IMG/VR virus record: IMGVR_UViG_3300029319_007025
Span: 1-62,818 of that record
Origin: a virus
Reading direction: 5' to 3' (one strand)
Length of the DNA stretch: 62,818 nt
Shown here: piece after piece, positions 16,788-25,827 of the stretch
How the letters are laid out: each line of letters starts with the position of its first letter
Numbering within the stretch: the stretch's first letter is position 1
Notes under the pieces: generated by a model
Database searches by the model: none
Told to the model about the DNA's origin: nothing
What the model saw: only the letters and a program-made list of their open reading frames with translations
Program-made: the position numbers and the translations under genes

Positions 16788-17837
16788 ATGGCTTATAGTG
16801 CAACACAACTTGCCGAAACGCAGAGGACAGCTTTTGAGAAAGACAATCCTGTGTTGCTTGGTGAGAACGCTCTTGAGCTTGTACCTACGAGCACACAAGG
16901 TTGGAGGTCGTGGGATTCGTCTTCATTCGGCGGGGACAATAACTTCGGCGCGTATACCGTAAGCGGTGTAAACTATGACGCGACTGATTCTAATTTCCCG
17001 GCGAAAAGAATGTCCGATAGGTTCACGCATAGGGTCAGTCGTGCGCTAAAACCTACCGGCATATCCACAGCGTATAATGACCGCTGGTCTTTCATATTCA
17101 AATTCACGAGTGGTTTTACTTTTGACTCCGTTGCGATACTGGGACACAATTTAGGCACGTTGTCTAAAACGTTTGGAACGTCTGCATCAGGTAACGCATT
17201 CACAATCAAGCTAGGCGTCTCCGATGATGGAAACACATGGACAACGATAGCAACATTCACTGACCCTCAAACGGATAAGCCGCTTGTATCTTTCAATTTA
17301 GCAAACGGGTCAGGTTCGCCCTCAACATTTGCCACGTTCTCAGGCGTTGTATACTTCGGCATATCCATTGTCTGCGCATCGGCACAGATGGGGCAAACAG
17401 CAGCAACGTTGCCAGAGATAGGCGAGTTGGTTGTTGGACAACGACTACAGCTACTGCACCAAGCGAGGGTGCCTTATAGTGACAGAGCGACATTCAATGT
17501 CAGCGAACGTGAGCCGGGTGTCACAGGTGTTTCTGCTGTTGATATTTCAAACGCTGGCGGAAGGAATATCAGAGGCATCTATCAACTAACAGGCGATGAG
17601 GATGCACTTGTTAGCCTTTACGAGAATACATTGATACAAGGGCTACTGCCTTTCTTGTTTGTGCCAAGAGGTTCAAAAGCAAACTTTCCTACATCGTATC
17701 TGGGCAGCGAACCTGGCGAAGCGTTTTGGGTTATGATGAAAAACTCTTTATCTGTTATTCCTGACGCAAGTTACCTGGACATGTCCGTTGAGCTAAATCT
17801 TGTTGAGCAAGCGCCTTTTAATTCGGGGATTAGTTAG
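16788..17837 (+). CDS. Tail tip protein, copy 1 of a paralogous pair
   Basis: This 349-residue beta-rich protein starts 2 bases after the tape measure stop. It shares its plan with the next product: an N-terminal phrase NPVLLGENAL, then FDSVAILGHNLG, a galactose-binding or jelly-roll-like middle (DDGNTWTTIATF), and the phrase PEIGELVVGQRLQL. Position after the tape measure gene suggests a distal tail or tail-tip structural protein. No enzyme motif is visible. Confidence 0.65.
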   Translation: MAYSATQLAETQRTAFEKDNPVLLGENALELVPTSTQGWRSWDSSSFGGDNNFGAYTVSGVNYDATDSNFPAKRMSDRFTHRVSRALKPTGISTAYNDRWSFIFKFTSGFTFDSVAILGHNLGTLSKTFGTSASGNAFTIKLGVSDDGNTWTTIATFTDPQTDKPLVSFNLANGSGSPSTFATFSGVVYFGISIVCASAQMGQTAATLPEIGELVVGQRLQLLHQARVPYSDRATFNVSEREPGVTGVSAVDISNAGGRNIRGIYQLTGDEDALVSLYENTLIQGLLPFLFVPRGSKANFPTSYLGSEPGEAFWVMMKNSLSVIPDASYLDMSVELNLVEQAPFNSGIS

Positions 17838-17839
17838 AG

Positions 17840-18982
17840 ATGCCGCTTACCGTTTCAACATTGAGCACGAATCTTCAGAATGCCTATAACGCAGGCAAAC
17901 CTATTTTACTCTCGAAGAATATTCTTGCTGGCCAAGAGACAAGCGATGTTACAGATGGGCTTGGCCCAGAGACAGGCATCTCTGCCGTGTGGAGAAATGG
18001 TCGCGGTAAAGCTATATTGCTGCCTGAAGATTTGGCGACCACATCCTTTGCGAAAGCAACGGATCTTGCACAATGTCCTCTGAGAGCATTCGACCACAAT
18101 CTGTCTGGCATGACTGCGCCTTGGTCAAGTTCGTTTCAAAGCGATGCGCCTGCCTCATTCTTCTATTGCCTCGGCGATCCGACCACAGCATTTGATTCTG
18201 TTGTCATAGCAAACCACAACTTCAAAGACATACAACTAGCAATTTCTGAGCAAGACGTTTCAGCCAAGTTGTTCGTTGAGTTGTACGTAAGCGATGCCCG
18301 AACATTCACAACAGGTTCCACAACAACTAGGAAGTTGGTTCGCTGGGAGGCAGGGACAACACCTGGCTTCTCTGCGTTTACGAACAAGCGTTTGGTGTGC
18401 CTCGACCTAGGCACAAGCGGTTCACAGCTTGGTGGTCAGCCTGCTGGATATTTAGGCAAGTTCAATGTAATTAGCGGCGGCAGTTTTTTTCAGTTGGTGA
18501 TAGGTGTTGATAGCACGTCCGTGACCTTCATACCTTCACCTCAAATTGGTGAGTTATTCGTGGGGCCACGTAGACAGTTGTCAAGGAATCCAACGTTTGG
18601 AACAGCACTTGATATTGTACAAATAGAGAGCGACATCTCTAACTTTAGTTCGCGTAGCGGTGTTCAAACAAGGTACGGCCTTTCGTTAGGTAAAAGCGTA
18701 TTCAATCCAACATTCATAACCGAAGGAGACGCGGATCAAGGTACAACAGATCTTTACTCGTTGAATGACCTCGAAACGTTAGAGCAGTTTTGGCAGGACA
18801 CACAGTACGGGGCTAATGGTTTCTTTCTCATACCTTCACCTGGGTCATCGCCTACAATCGACGCACCGTTCTGCGTTGTCTCACAAGCTGAGTTTCCAGC
18901 TCAGTTACAGTCAGGGCTTACGGAGCGTGATATATCATTTGAGTTTGAAGAGACGCCTCCGTACACTAGGGAAGAGGTATAG
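17840..18982 (+). CDS. Tail tip protein, copy 2 of a paralogous pair
   Basis: The 380-residue protein is a diverged relative of the preceding one. Matching phrases are KPILLSKNIL for NPVLLGENAL, FDSVVIANHNF for FDSVAILGHNL, and PQIGELFVGPRRQL for PEIGELVVGQRLQL. The order is the same, so the pair probably arose by tandem duplication. Both likely form parts of the tail tip, possibly alternating rings or asymmetrical subunits. It starts 2 bases after copy 1 ends and is followed 2 bases later by the tail hub gene. Confidence 0.65.
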   Translation: MPLTVSTLSTNLQNAYNAGKPILLSKNILAGQETSDVTDGLGPETGISAVWRNGRGKAILLPEDLATTSFAKATDLAQCPLRAFDHNLSGMTAPWSSSFQSDAPASFFYCLGDPTTAFDSVVIANHNFKDIQLAISEQDVSAKLFVELYVSDARTFTTGSTTTRKLVRWEAGTTPGFSAFTNKRLVCLDLGTSGSQLGGQPAGYLGKFNVISGGSFFQLVIGVDSTSVTFIPSPQIGELFVGPRRQLSRNPTFGTALDIVQIESDISNFSSRSGVQTRYGLSLGKSVFNPTFITEGDADQGTTDLYSLNDLETLEQFWQDTQYGANGFFLIPSPGSSPTIDAPFCVVSQAEFPAQLQSGLTERDISFEFEETPPYTREEV

Positions 18983-18984
18983 CT

Positions 18985-21900
18985 ATGGCACTTACGCTAA
19001 ACGCTGATTTACAAACCGAGCTTGAGCGAGCAGATACCCGTCCTGTTTATCTTGTTGAGGTATACATAAGACCATACGCTGCTAACAGTGCAACGTCAGT
19101 TACAGAAGAACGCACACAAAATTCTTTGGTCAATCTCTACCCGATAAGATTTTGCTGGAGCGACACGCCTCTTACCTCCGACCCCGCGAGCCGCAGCGCG
19201 TCGCTACTGCGCGAGCAAACGCGAATTCCAAACATAGTCAGGTCAATCGAACCTTTTGGAGTAACGCTCGATCCGCTAAACAGAAAGGTATCACAAGGCG
19301 ACACGTCTATATCCATAATAGATGACGGCACACTAAGAAACATATTAGCGCAACCTAGCATCAATAATGTAAGTACCTCAAACAATCCAAACGTTGCTAA
19401 TTATCTTTACGGGCAAAAGGTTATTATCAAGCTAGGTGTTCAGACGTATGTGATTGGCGGAGAGCGTAAGGTTTTTGACATAGCGAACTTCCTAACACTA
19501 GGCACGTTCGTTATAAGCGAGGTTCTTCCCAAGCGCGGCACAATAGAACTGTCCTGTAAGAGTTTTTCTGTCTTACAAAATACGCATAAACTGACACGTA
19601 ATTTTAGAACACGCTCGCCTCATGGCCAGCTACACGAGATACTCTTTAACGAACTTGGTTTAGACAATACTTCAGGCACGTATGATGAAAGCTCTGTTGA
19701 TGCTTGGTACACAAGTCAGCCCAGTGTTGATGTAGATAAAAGACATTGGGCTTGTAAGCGCGAAGATCACGACTTTGATACCGAGCAAATTCAATCAAGC
19801 TCAAGCGTCAAGGATGAGAGCGCGTGGCAAATTATAAATGACCTTGCTTTTCTTTTGGGCGGATTTGTCTGTGAGCGCGAGAACGGAAAGATAACCTATG
19901 TACCTTTCAATGCAAGCGCAGCGGCTGTTCGCGATTTGACAACTGATGACATCACTGACTTCGAGCAAGTTGATACGTACAGTAATGTTAATAATCAAAC
20001 GAATCTGAAGATAACAAGCACGGTAAAGAAGACAGATTGGGAACCATCAACAACAGGTGTTAGTTCATCACAGTTTGGAAACAATCCTATACCCGCGTAC
20101 TTTGGCGGAGTGGATGGTGAGTCGGTTTTTAGTTCAAAGATATTGGACGCACAAAGAGCACACAGGTTTCCAGACTACGGCGCTAACACTGCTAGAATAA
20201 ATAGAGAGGTTACATTCTCAACAAATTTGAAATGGGAAGGTGGGGTCACAAGCGTAGGTTTTTTGAAGCCGAGGGTTGTTACCTATGGCTCAATGGTTGC
20301 TACAGGTGAAACAAACTCCAATGGTGTTGCACAAGGGCCAGCGACGTACAACCACTCAACAAAGCGGGTCACACTTGTATCAGGCAAAGTCAATACGACA
20401 AACCCTCCTCCCACAAGCGGTGCATCATTAGACACGTATTTATCAAGCGACTTCGTAGATGTAACCCGTGGTCCTGTGTTGCGCGTTATCTCAACGACAA
20501 CGGTTGGAGGTACGCCTACAGCGGTTACTGATGACGGAGGCAAGTCAGTCACGTTCAAAGAGGGTCGCATACTCTCGATTGATAACTCCGGCTCAACTTC
20601 GGTCCTCACTTTAGCAGATGATCAGTTGTTAGAATTTCAAGATAACTGGGGCACGTCTTCTGCATTCGACTGGGTAATACTTGAACCGTCATACCCTGTA
20701 CCTGTTACCTACCACAAGACAAGCATCGGCGCATTCTCCGGCCTTGGCTTACAAGCGAACCTTGGCATACAGACGTTCCCTAGTCCTCGCGGCAGCCCCG
20801 TTGTTGGCACAGGTTCAACGATTTATAGAAATGCACATTTTCAAAGATACTTTTATGCACAGTGGGCAGCGGTAACAGGTATAGCGGGTGCTAATGTTCA
20901 ATTTGCAGGCAGCGCAGATCAGATAACACTTGGTGCGCCTTATCAAGAACTTATACCTCTCACACATATAGGCGGGCCAGCGAATGCAGATCAGAGGTTG
21001 CCCGTGGCCAACCCAGGGTCGGCGAGCTATCTAAGTGATCTTCGTTTACTCTATGGACATGATGCCGCATCAACGTCAGCAACATCTGCTGCAACATACG
21101 CGCAACTTCAAGGCGCAGAGCGCACAACCAGGTTAGGTATCTCGGGCGATAGTGAAAGATACGCTTATCTAAAACTTGAGTACAATACCACAGGCGGGAA
21201 TCAACGTGAGATCATAAAATGCAATGCTGCATACCCGTTGCCTATTACCTGGAATCGTTGGGCTAATACGGTGGGCACACAACATGCTGGCTATGGTGTG
21301 AATAGAGTGACCGAGACATCTTTTGAACCACACCCTAATCAAAGAACATCGGGGCAGCCTTTTGCAAGACGCCAACAACAAATGTCTAGCACCTTTGCAT
21401 ACAGGGCAGACGCATCGTCGGTCACGATTGGTTACACGATGAATCCAACCACACAGTTTGGAAGCGCGGCTGTTCCCGTTTCGATTCTTTGGGATACGTC
21501 GCTCTACTCTGAGAACGCTGCACATGCAATTCTGCCTGCTGGTCGCGGTCAGTTTGACACAACGCCTGCTCCGATGATTGTTCCTGCCGCGTTACTAAAC
21601 GTGCCTACAAACCAGTCGTCCGCAAACCATTACCTTGGCCCGCGTTGCACGGACGTTACCTGCGCTGTTGACGTATCGCAAAGAATTCTAAACCGCGCAG
21701 CGTATGGAATGCCTGTGGTTGAGTTCAGCACGTCGCTGATACACGCTGACTTACAACTCGGCGATTTCATTTCTATCACCCATCCTTTATACTTGCGGCA
21801 TGAAAAGAACGGTAGTGATACAGGCACTATCTTTGAGATCACACGGAAAGAAATTATTATAGGTGGGGACAGCCCACGCATACAGTGGCAAGCTGCATGG

Positions 21901-22101
21901 GTGAGACAAGATTCTGCTGCTAGCTACACTATTGCAGAGAACTCTGTACTTACAGCAACAATGGCGAGGCCATCGACCGCACAAGCGACCGCTGCTGTGA
22001 TAGGTAATGACTTTACAATGGTCACTGATGAAGTAGGCAACACAATCAAGTATGATAATAAGCTAGAAGGGGTCAGTGTTGTTTGGCCTGGAAGTAATTA
22101 G
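18985..22101 (+). CDS. Tail hub / central tail tip protein
   Basis: At 1038 residues this is the longest gene and occupies the position of the baseplate hub/central fibre (gpJ-like) protein. The N-terminal ~250 residues have a hub-like pattern (RPVYLVEVYIRPYA, SVTEERTQNSL, FGVTLDPLNRKVSQGDTSI, FVISEVLPKRGTIELSCKS). The middle and C-terminal parts are Ser/Thr/Gly-rich and probably carry beta domains that contact fibres or receptor. There are no transmembrane or lytic motifs. Host specificity may lie here or in the fibres downstream. Confidence 0.65.
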   Translation: MALTLNADLQTELERADTRPVYLVEVYIRPYAANSATSVTEERTQNSLVNLYPIRFCWSDTPLTSDPASRSASLLREQTRIPNIVRSIEPFGVTLDPLNRKVSQGDTSISIIDDGTLRNILAQPSINNVSTSNNPNVANYLYGQKVIIKLGVQTYVIGGERKVFDIANFLTLGTFVISEVLPKRGTIELSCKSFSVLQNTHKLTRNFRTRSPHGQLHEILFNELGLDNTSGTYDESSVDAWYTSQPSVDVDKRHWACKREDHDFDTEQIQSSSSVKDESAWQIINDLAFLLGGFVCERENGKITYVPFNASAAAVRDLTTDDITDFEQVDTYSNVNNQTNLKITSTVKKTDWEPSTTGVSSSQFGNNPIPAYFGGVDGESVFSSKILDAQRAHRFPDYGANTARINREVTFSTNLKWEGGVTSVGFLKPRVVTYGSMVATGETNSNGVAQGPATYNHSTKRVTLVSGKVNTTNPPPTSGASLDTYLSSDFVDVTRGPVLRVISTTTVGGTPTAVTDDGGKSVTFKEGRILSIDNSGSTSVLTLADDQLLEFQDNWGTSSAFDWVILEPSYPVPVTYHKTSIGAFSGLGLQANLGIQTFPSPRGSPVVGTGSTIYRNAHFQRYFYAQWAAVTGIAGANVQFAGSADQITLGAPYQELIPLTHIGGPANADQRLPVANPGSASYLSDLRLLYGHDAASTSATSAATYAQLQGAERTTRLGISGDSERYAYLKLEYNTTGGNQREIIKCNAAYPLPITWNRWANTVGTQHAGYGVNRVTETSFEPHPNQRTSGQPFARRQQQMSSTFAYRADASSVTIGYTMNPTTQFGSAAVPVSILWDTSLYSENAAHAILPAGRGQFDTTPAPMIVPAALLNVPTNQSSANHYLGPRCTDVTCAVDVSQRILNRAAYGMPVVEFSTSLIHADLQLGDFISITHPLYLRHEKNGSDTGTIFEITRKEIIIGGDSPRIQWQAAWVRQDSAASYTIAENSVLTATMARPSTAQATAAVIGNDFTMVTDEVGNTIKYDNKLEGVSVVWPGSN

Positions 22102-22113
22102 GAGTAATAAGAA

Positions 22114-23508
22114 ATGGGTTTTCATAAAAATCTAAATGGAACTGATCTGCATCCACCACAAGGTAAGTCACCTACACCTTTACAATTAGACGACGACACA
22201 AGTGCAGCGTATCTAATCGAAGATACAAGCAACGTAAACTACCTGCGTGTAGATACAACCAACTCAGCAGAAGTTGTAAAGGTGTGCAACACAACCACGA
22301 ATCCAAAACTTGTGCAGGAAGGTACAGGTAACGTTGGTTTAGGTACAGCATCGCCGACCGAAAAAGTGGACGTTAGTGTTACAGGTACGAACGGAGGTAT
22401 CCGTGTAAAGAACGATACTGATAATGCTTACCTCAAGTTGGACGCACCAACAGACGAGGCTGCCTACATTGATTTCTCTACGGCAGAATCGAACGACTGG
22501 CAGATTGGCAGGCGACCTAACTCTAACGACCTCACCGTCTATGATAACGACGGAGCAAACAACTATATCTTTGTCTGGCAGCAAGGCGGCAACGTGGGAG
22601 TCGGCACATTGACTCCCTCAACCAAGCTACATGTTGATGGTGCTGTAACTGTAAACGGTAAGGTCAGCGGGGTGGCAACGCCTGTTGCCACAACCGACGC
22701 AGCAAACAAAGCATACGTGGATTCAACTTCTTCGGGTATATCTGCTGTGGTTGATGATACCTCACCCCAGTTGGGAGGCAACCTAGATTGCAACGGTAAT
22801 AATATTATTCTGGATCATGATAACAGCATTCTGGATGAAAATACTAAAGCGCAAATAACTTTTATAACTACTGCAAGCGCATTGAATTCGCTCGGCATTC
22901 GCAACGCTGCGTCCGGCGGCGACGCACAAGCAGGAACCACCAGCACCGCGCCAACGATAGAATCCGTGGGTGAAACAAATGTTGATCTAGGTCTTGCGGC
23001 AAAAGGCACAGGCACGGTTACTATTCGCGCAAACACAAATTCTGGAACGCTTTCTCTCAATTCGACGGGTAACACAAAAACAATAAATATAACCGTACCC
23101 ACAACTGACTCGCTAGGATCATCGTACACGCTAACGCTTCCCCCTGATGATGGTAATGCTAATGATGTTCTTCAGAGTGACGGGTCAGGCGGATTATCTT
23201 GGGTGCCGCAGTCAGGTGGCGGGCTAACCGTTGAATCTAAAAACGCAGACGCTACGCTAACGGGTACAAACAAATTTATAAAAGCGAATAGCGGCGGAGG
23301 AGCAATAACCCTTACATTACCCGCAGCAAGCACAGCAGGAAGCGGCGCAATTTTTGTTATAAAGGATATCGGCAACGCGAGCAGCAATGCAATCACACTT
23401 GAGGGTAACGGTAGTGAAACCATTGACGGTGCGCTCAATAAAATTATCTCCACTAATTTCGCCAGCATAGAGGTTGTCTGTGATGGCTCTAACTGGTTTA
23501 TCCGCTAA
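22114..23508 (+). CDS. Tail fibre protein with one 87-residue module
   Basis: This 464-residue fibre has a repeat module at 22330-22590 that begins NVGLGTASPTEKVDV and includes NDWQIGRRPNSNDLTVYDND. The next module start (NVGVGTLTPSTKLHV) lies exactly 261 bases later. GxGTxxPxxKLxV phrases are typical of phage fibres that precede a chaperone or receptor domain, but no S74 chaperone is seen here. The C-terminus (SGGGAITLTLPAASTAGSG ... DGSNWFIR) matches that of the 23928 fibre. It is probably a trimeric side fibre or tail-tip appendage. Confidence 0.7.
   Translation: MGFHKNLNGTDLHPPQGKSPTPLQLDDDTSAAYLIEDTSNVNYLRVDTTNSAEVVKVCNTTTNPKLVQEGTGNVGLGTASPTEKVDVSVTGTNGGIRVKNDTDNAYLKLDAPTDEAAYIDFSTAESNDWQIGRRPNSNDLTVYDNDGANNYIFVWQQGGNVGVGTLTPSTKLHVDGAVTVNGKVSGVATPVATTDAANKAYVDSTSSGISAVVDDTSPQLGGNLDCNGNNIILDHDNSILDENTKAQITFITTASALNSLGIRNAASGGDAQAGTTSTAPTIESVGETNVDLGLAAKGTGTVTIRANTNSGTLSLNSTGNTKTINITVPTTDSLGSSYTLTLPPDDGNANDVLQSDGSGGLSWVPQSGGGLTVESKNADATLTGTNKFIKANSGGGAITLTLPAASTAGSGAIFVIKDIGNASSNAITLEGNGSETIDGALNKIISTNFASIEVVCDGSNWFIR
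22330..22590 (+). repeat. 261-bp fibre module, copy in first fibre gene
   Basis: This 87-codon unit (start phrase NVGLGTASP; end just before NVGVGTLTP) is homologous to the two tandem units at 24039-24560. The lengths are identical to the base, so units can be swapped or duplicated by recombination without loss of frame. Confidence 0.85.
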
Positions 23509-23577
23509 GGAATTGAGGACGTGGGTTTGAACCGTAAACACAGCTCAGGCAAAATGGCCCCGAGCTAGGAGTAACTA

Positions 23578-23925
23578 ATGGCAATTACATTTGATTGGAC
23601 CAGCAAGACAGGGTCCGCATATAAGAAGCAAACAATCGCGACCGACACACCTACGACGTTGCTCACCGATCAGCAGATCAAAGGTGCTTACAGAGGTGTT
23701 GTTCTTTTTGTATTTAGCACAGGCGTTGCTGGAACACTTACAGTAAACTTTATTGATAGGGATAATAACAAACGCTCGCTACAGACGACAACGGTGGCAA
23801 GCGCCACACTCTCTGCAATCGACTTTGACTTTCCTATTCCACGCTATGAGATAACATGGACAAGCGACAGCGACACCTCATCAGATGTTAGCGTTGAGGT
23901 ATTTCCATATGGTGCAGGTAAGTAA
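23578..23925 (+). CDS. Small beta-rich tail-associated protein
   Basis: This 115-residue, Thr/Ser/Val-rich protein lies between two fibre genes. The pattern (TGVAGTLTVNFIDRDNNKR, TLSAIDFDFPIPRYEITW) suggests a small beta sandwich. It starts after GGAGTAACT and ends 2 bases before the second fibre gene. There is no enzyme motif, signal peptide or membrane segment. It may be a fibre-binding or capping protein; I do not recognise the family. Confidence 0.55.
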   Translation: MAITFDWTSKTGSAYKKQTIATDTPTTLLTDQQIKGAYRGVVLFVFSTGVAGTLTVNFIDRDNNKRSLQTTTVASATLSAIDFDFPIPRYEITWTSDSDTSSDVSVEVFPYGAGK

Positions 23926-23927
23926 CT

Positions 23928-25463
23928 ATGGGTATCAAGGAATATGGTCAAGCGGCCAGCGAGGTTGAACTACAGGACAACCCAGGCCCAATCAAGAACC
24001 AAGAAGGCGAAGCGGTCATTGAAATCACCAATGACCAGAACGTAGGTATAGGCACATCAACGCCCACAGAAAAACTTGATGTTGCTTTGACAGGTGCCAA
24101 TGGAGGTATCCGCGTAAAGAACGCAACAGATAATGCCTATGTGAAAGTTAGTGCCCCTGCTGATGAAGCCTCATACATTGACTTCCAAACAGGCGACAGC
24201 ACGGATTGGCAACTTACACGTGCCCCAAACTCAAATGACCTCGCCGTCTATGACAACGATGGCGGCTCGGGTTACATGGTCACTTTCGAGCAAGGTGGTA
24301 ACGTTGGCGTAGGTACAACAAACCCCGCTGAGAAAGTGGATGTTTCACTCACGGGTGCTAATGGCGGGCTTCGTGTAAAGAACGCGACTGATAACGCGTA
24401 TGTTAAGATAGACGCTCCTGCTGACGAAGCAGCTTATGTCGATTTTCAAACGGGTGAAAGCACCGACTGGCAACTAACCCGTGCGCCAAATACGAATAAC
24501 CTTGCTATCTATGATAACGATGGGGCTTCCGACTATGTTGTTACGTTTGAGCAAGGTGGAGACGTTGGTATCGGTACAGGCACACCGAGGCGCAAGTTAG
24601 ACATACTTGATGCGAGCAACCCGCAGTTGAGATTGTCTAGCGCAGACGACTCTAAGTATGTTGAAATGAAATCTATTTCAGGAGGAAGTTTCGACGGGTC
24701 TGCAATCATGGAAATGGTTGGTACAAATCCTTCATGCTTATTTCTACGCTCAACGGATGCCCAAACATTTCTACAAGTTCAAAATACAAATGCAAAAGAT
24801 ATAAGCGGTAACTTTGTTGATAGCGATCAAAATGGTCTAACACTTGGCTTGAATACAACCGATGCCTACATCTTCAACCGACATACTTCAGGCAAAATGT
24901 ATATAGGTGTTTCCAACACTACAGCAATCACCATTGACAGCGACAGAAGTTCAACCTTTGTTTCCAACCTGGCCGCAAATGGTAGTGTCACCTTGGGTGA
25001 TGCAACGGCAGATGCTCATGTTGTAAATGGTACGTTACGCCTTGCTTCAGAGTATAGCTCTGGACCTTCTGCACCAGCCGATGGTGCCGGAGGAATTTTG
25101 TACGTGAAGAACGACGGAAAGTTGTACTTCATTTCTGAGGATGTCAGTGAAACAGATCTGACATCCGGCGGAGGTGGTGGCCTTACGCATGAAACAAAGT
25201 CGGCTGACTTCACTGCGGCGGGCAACTTTTTCTATTCTGTAAACTCCTCGGGAGGTAACATAGCTGTAACACTCCCGGCAGCAAGCACGGCAGGACTTGC
25301 AGGACAGACCGTTGATATATGTCATAGAACAATAGGCAACACGATAACGATCACTCGTAGTGCAAGCGATCTAATCAATGGCGCGACGACGCTTACTTTG
25401 AGCGGTACCGCTTTTCAGAATGTTACGTTATTCTGCACAGGATCCGAATGGCTAATTCGATAA
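23928..25463 (+). CDS. Tail fibre protein with two tandem 87-residue modules
   Basis: This 511-residue fibre is a paralogue of the 22114 product. Two units lie in tandem (24039-24299 and 24300-24560), each with GTxxPxEKxDV, NATDNAYVK and STDWQLTRAPN phrases. A third unit starts at 24561 (DVGIGTGTPRRKLDI) but soon diverges. The C-terminus (SSGGNIAVTLPAASTAGLAG ... GSEWLIR) matches that of the first fibre. The two genes thus have shared ends and differ in module number and in the middle, as expected for fibres that change by recombination. Confidence 0.7.
   Translation: MGIKEYGQAASEVELQDNPGPIKNQEGEAVIEITNDQNVGIGTSTPTEKLDVALTGANGGIRVKNATDNAYVKVSAPADEASYIDFQTGDSTDWQLTRAPNSNDLAVYDNDGGSGYMVTFEQGGNVGVGTTNPAEKVDVSLTGANGGLRVKNATDNAYVKIDAPADEAAYVDFQTGESTDWQLTRAPNTNNLAIYDNDGASDYVVTFEQGGDVGIGTGTPRRKLDILDASNPQLRLSSADDSKYVEMKSISGGSFDGSAIMEMVGTNPSCLFLRSTDAQTFLQVQNTNAKDISGNFVDSDQNGLTLGLNTTDAYIFNRHTSGKMYIGVSNTTAITIDSDRSSTFVSNLAANGSVTLGDATADAHVVNGTLRLASEYSSGPSAPADGAGGILYVKNDGKLYFISEDVSETDLTSGGGGGLTHETKSADFTAAGNFFYSVNSSGGNIAVTLPAASTAGLAGQTVDICHRTIGNTITITRSASDLINGATTLTLSGTAFQNVTLFCTGSEWLIR
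24039..24560 (+). repeat. Two tandem 261-bp fibre modules
   Basis: Units 24039-24299 and 24300-24560 both encode 87 residues with closely similar sequence (for example NGGIRVKNATDNAYVK and NGGLRVKNATDNAYVK). A third start phrase is at 24561. The single unit in the first fibre gene has the same length. Confidence 0.9.
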
Positions 25464-25477
25464 GAGAGGGATAAGAA

Positions 25478-25816
25478 ATGACTTTTAAGTTTGGTGAACC
25501 GATTCACCTAGTACCAACACAGACTACGGTCACAGGAACTACAAATACATTAGTAGGCACTGTGTACATAACCAAAGGCGTGATCACGAAAGTGGCTGCG
25601 TTTCTTGGTGAGCAGGGAGCAACGCACACTGCTACGCTAACGATTAGTCGTAACACTGGTGGTTCTACGTTACAGTCGCTTACTTCATCTTCTGCACCAG
25701 CGGAAGTGAGCGCGACAAATGTCACCGTAGCGAACAGCGACTATTATGACCTTTACCTGAAGACAGATAACGCAAGCGGCGTTGCTGTTTTGTCAGCAAT
25801 ACGATTTGAATTTTAG
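25478..25816 (+). CDS. Small beta-rich tail-associated protein
   Basis: The 112-residue, Thr/Val/Ser-rich protein comes directly after the second fibre gene, preceded by GAGAGGGATAAG. It looks like a single beta domain (TVYITKGVITKVAAFLGE, HTATLTISRN). Its position mirrors that of the 23578 gene relative to the first fibre. There is no membrane or catalytic motif. It is possibly a fibre tip or accessory; I do not recognise the family. Confidence 0.5.
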   Translation: MTFKFGEPIHLVPTQTTVTGTTNTLVGTVYITKGVITKVAAFLGEQGATHTATLTISRNTGGSTLQSLTSSSAPAEVSATNVTVANSDYYDLYLKTDNASGVAVLSAIRFEF

Positions 25817-25827
25817 GAGATAGATAA

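Noticed and set aside
24039-24560. CRISPR-like or mobile repeat
   Set aside because: The 261-bp repeats are in-frame coding modules of a fibre gene and have no spacers or terminal inverted repeats.
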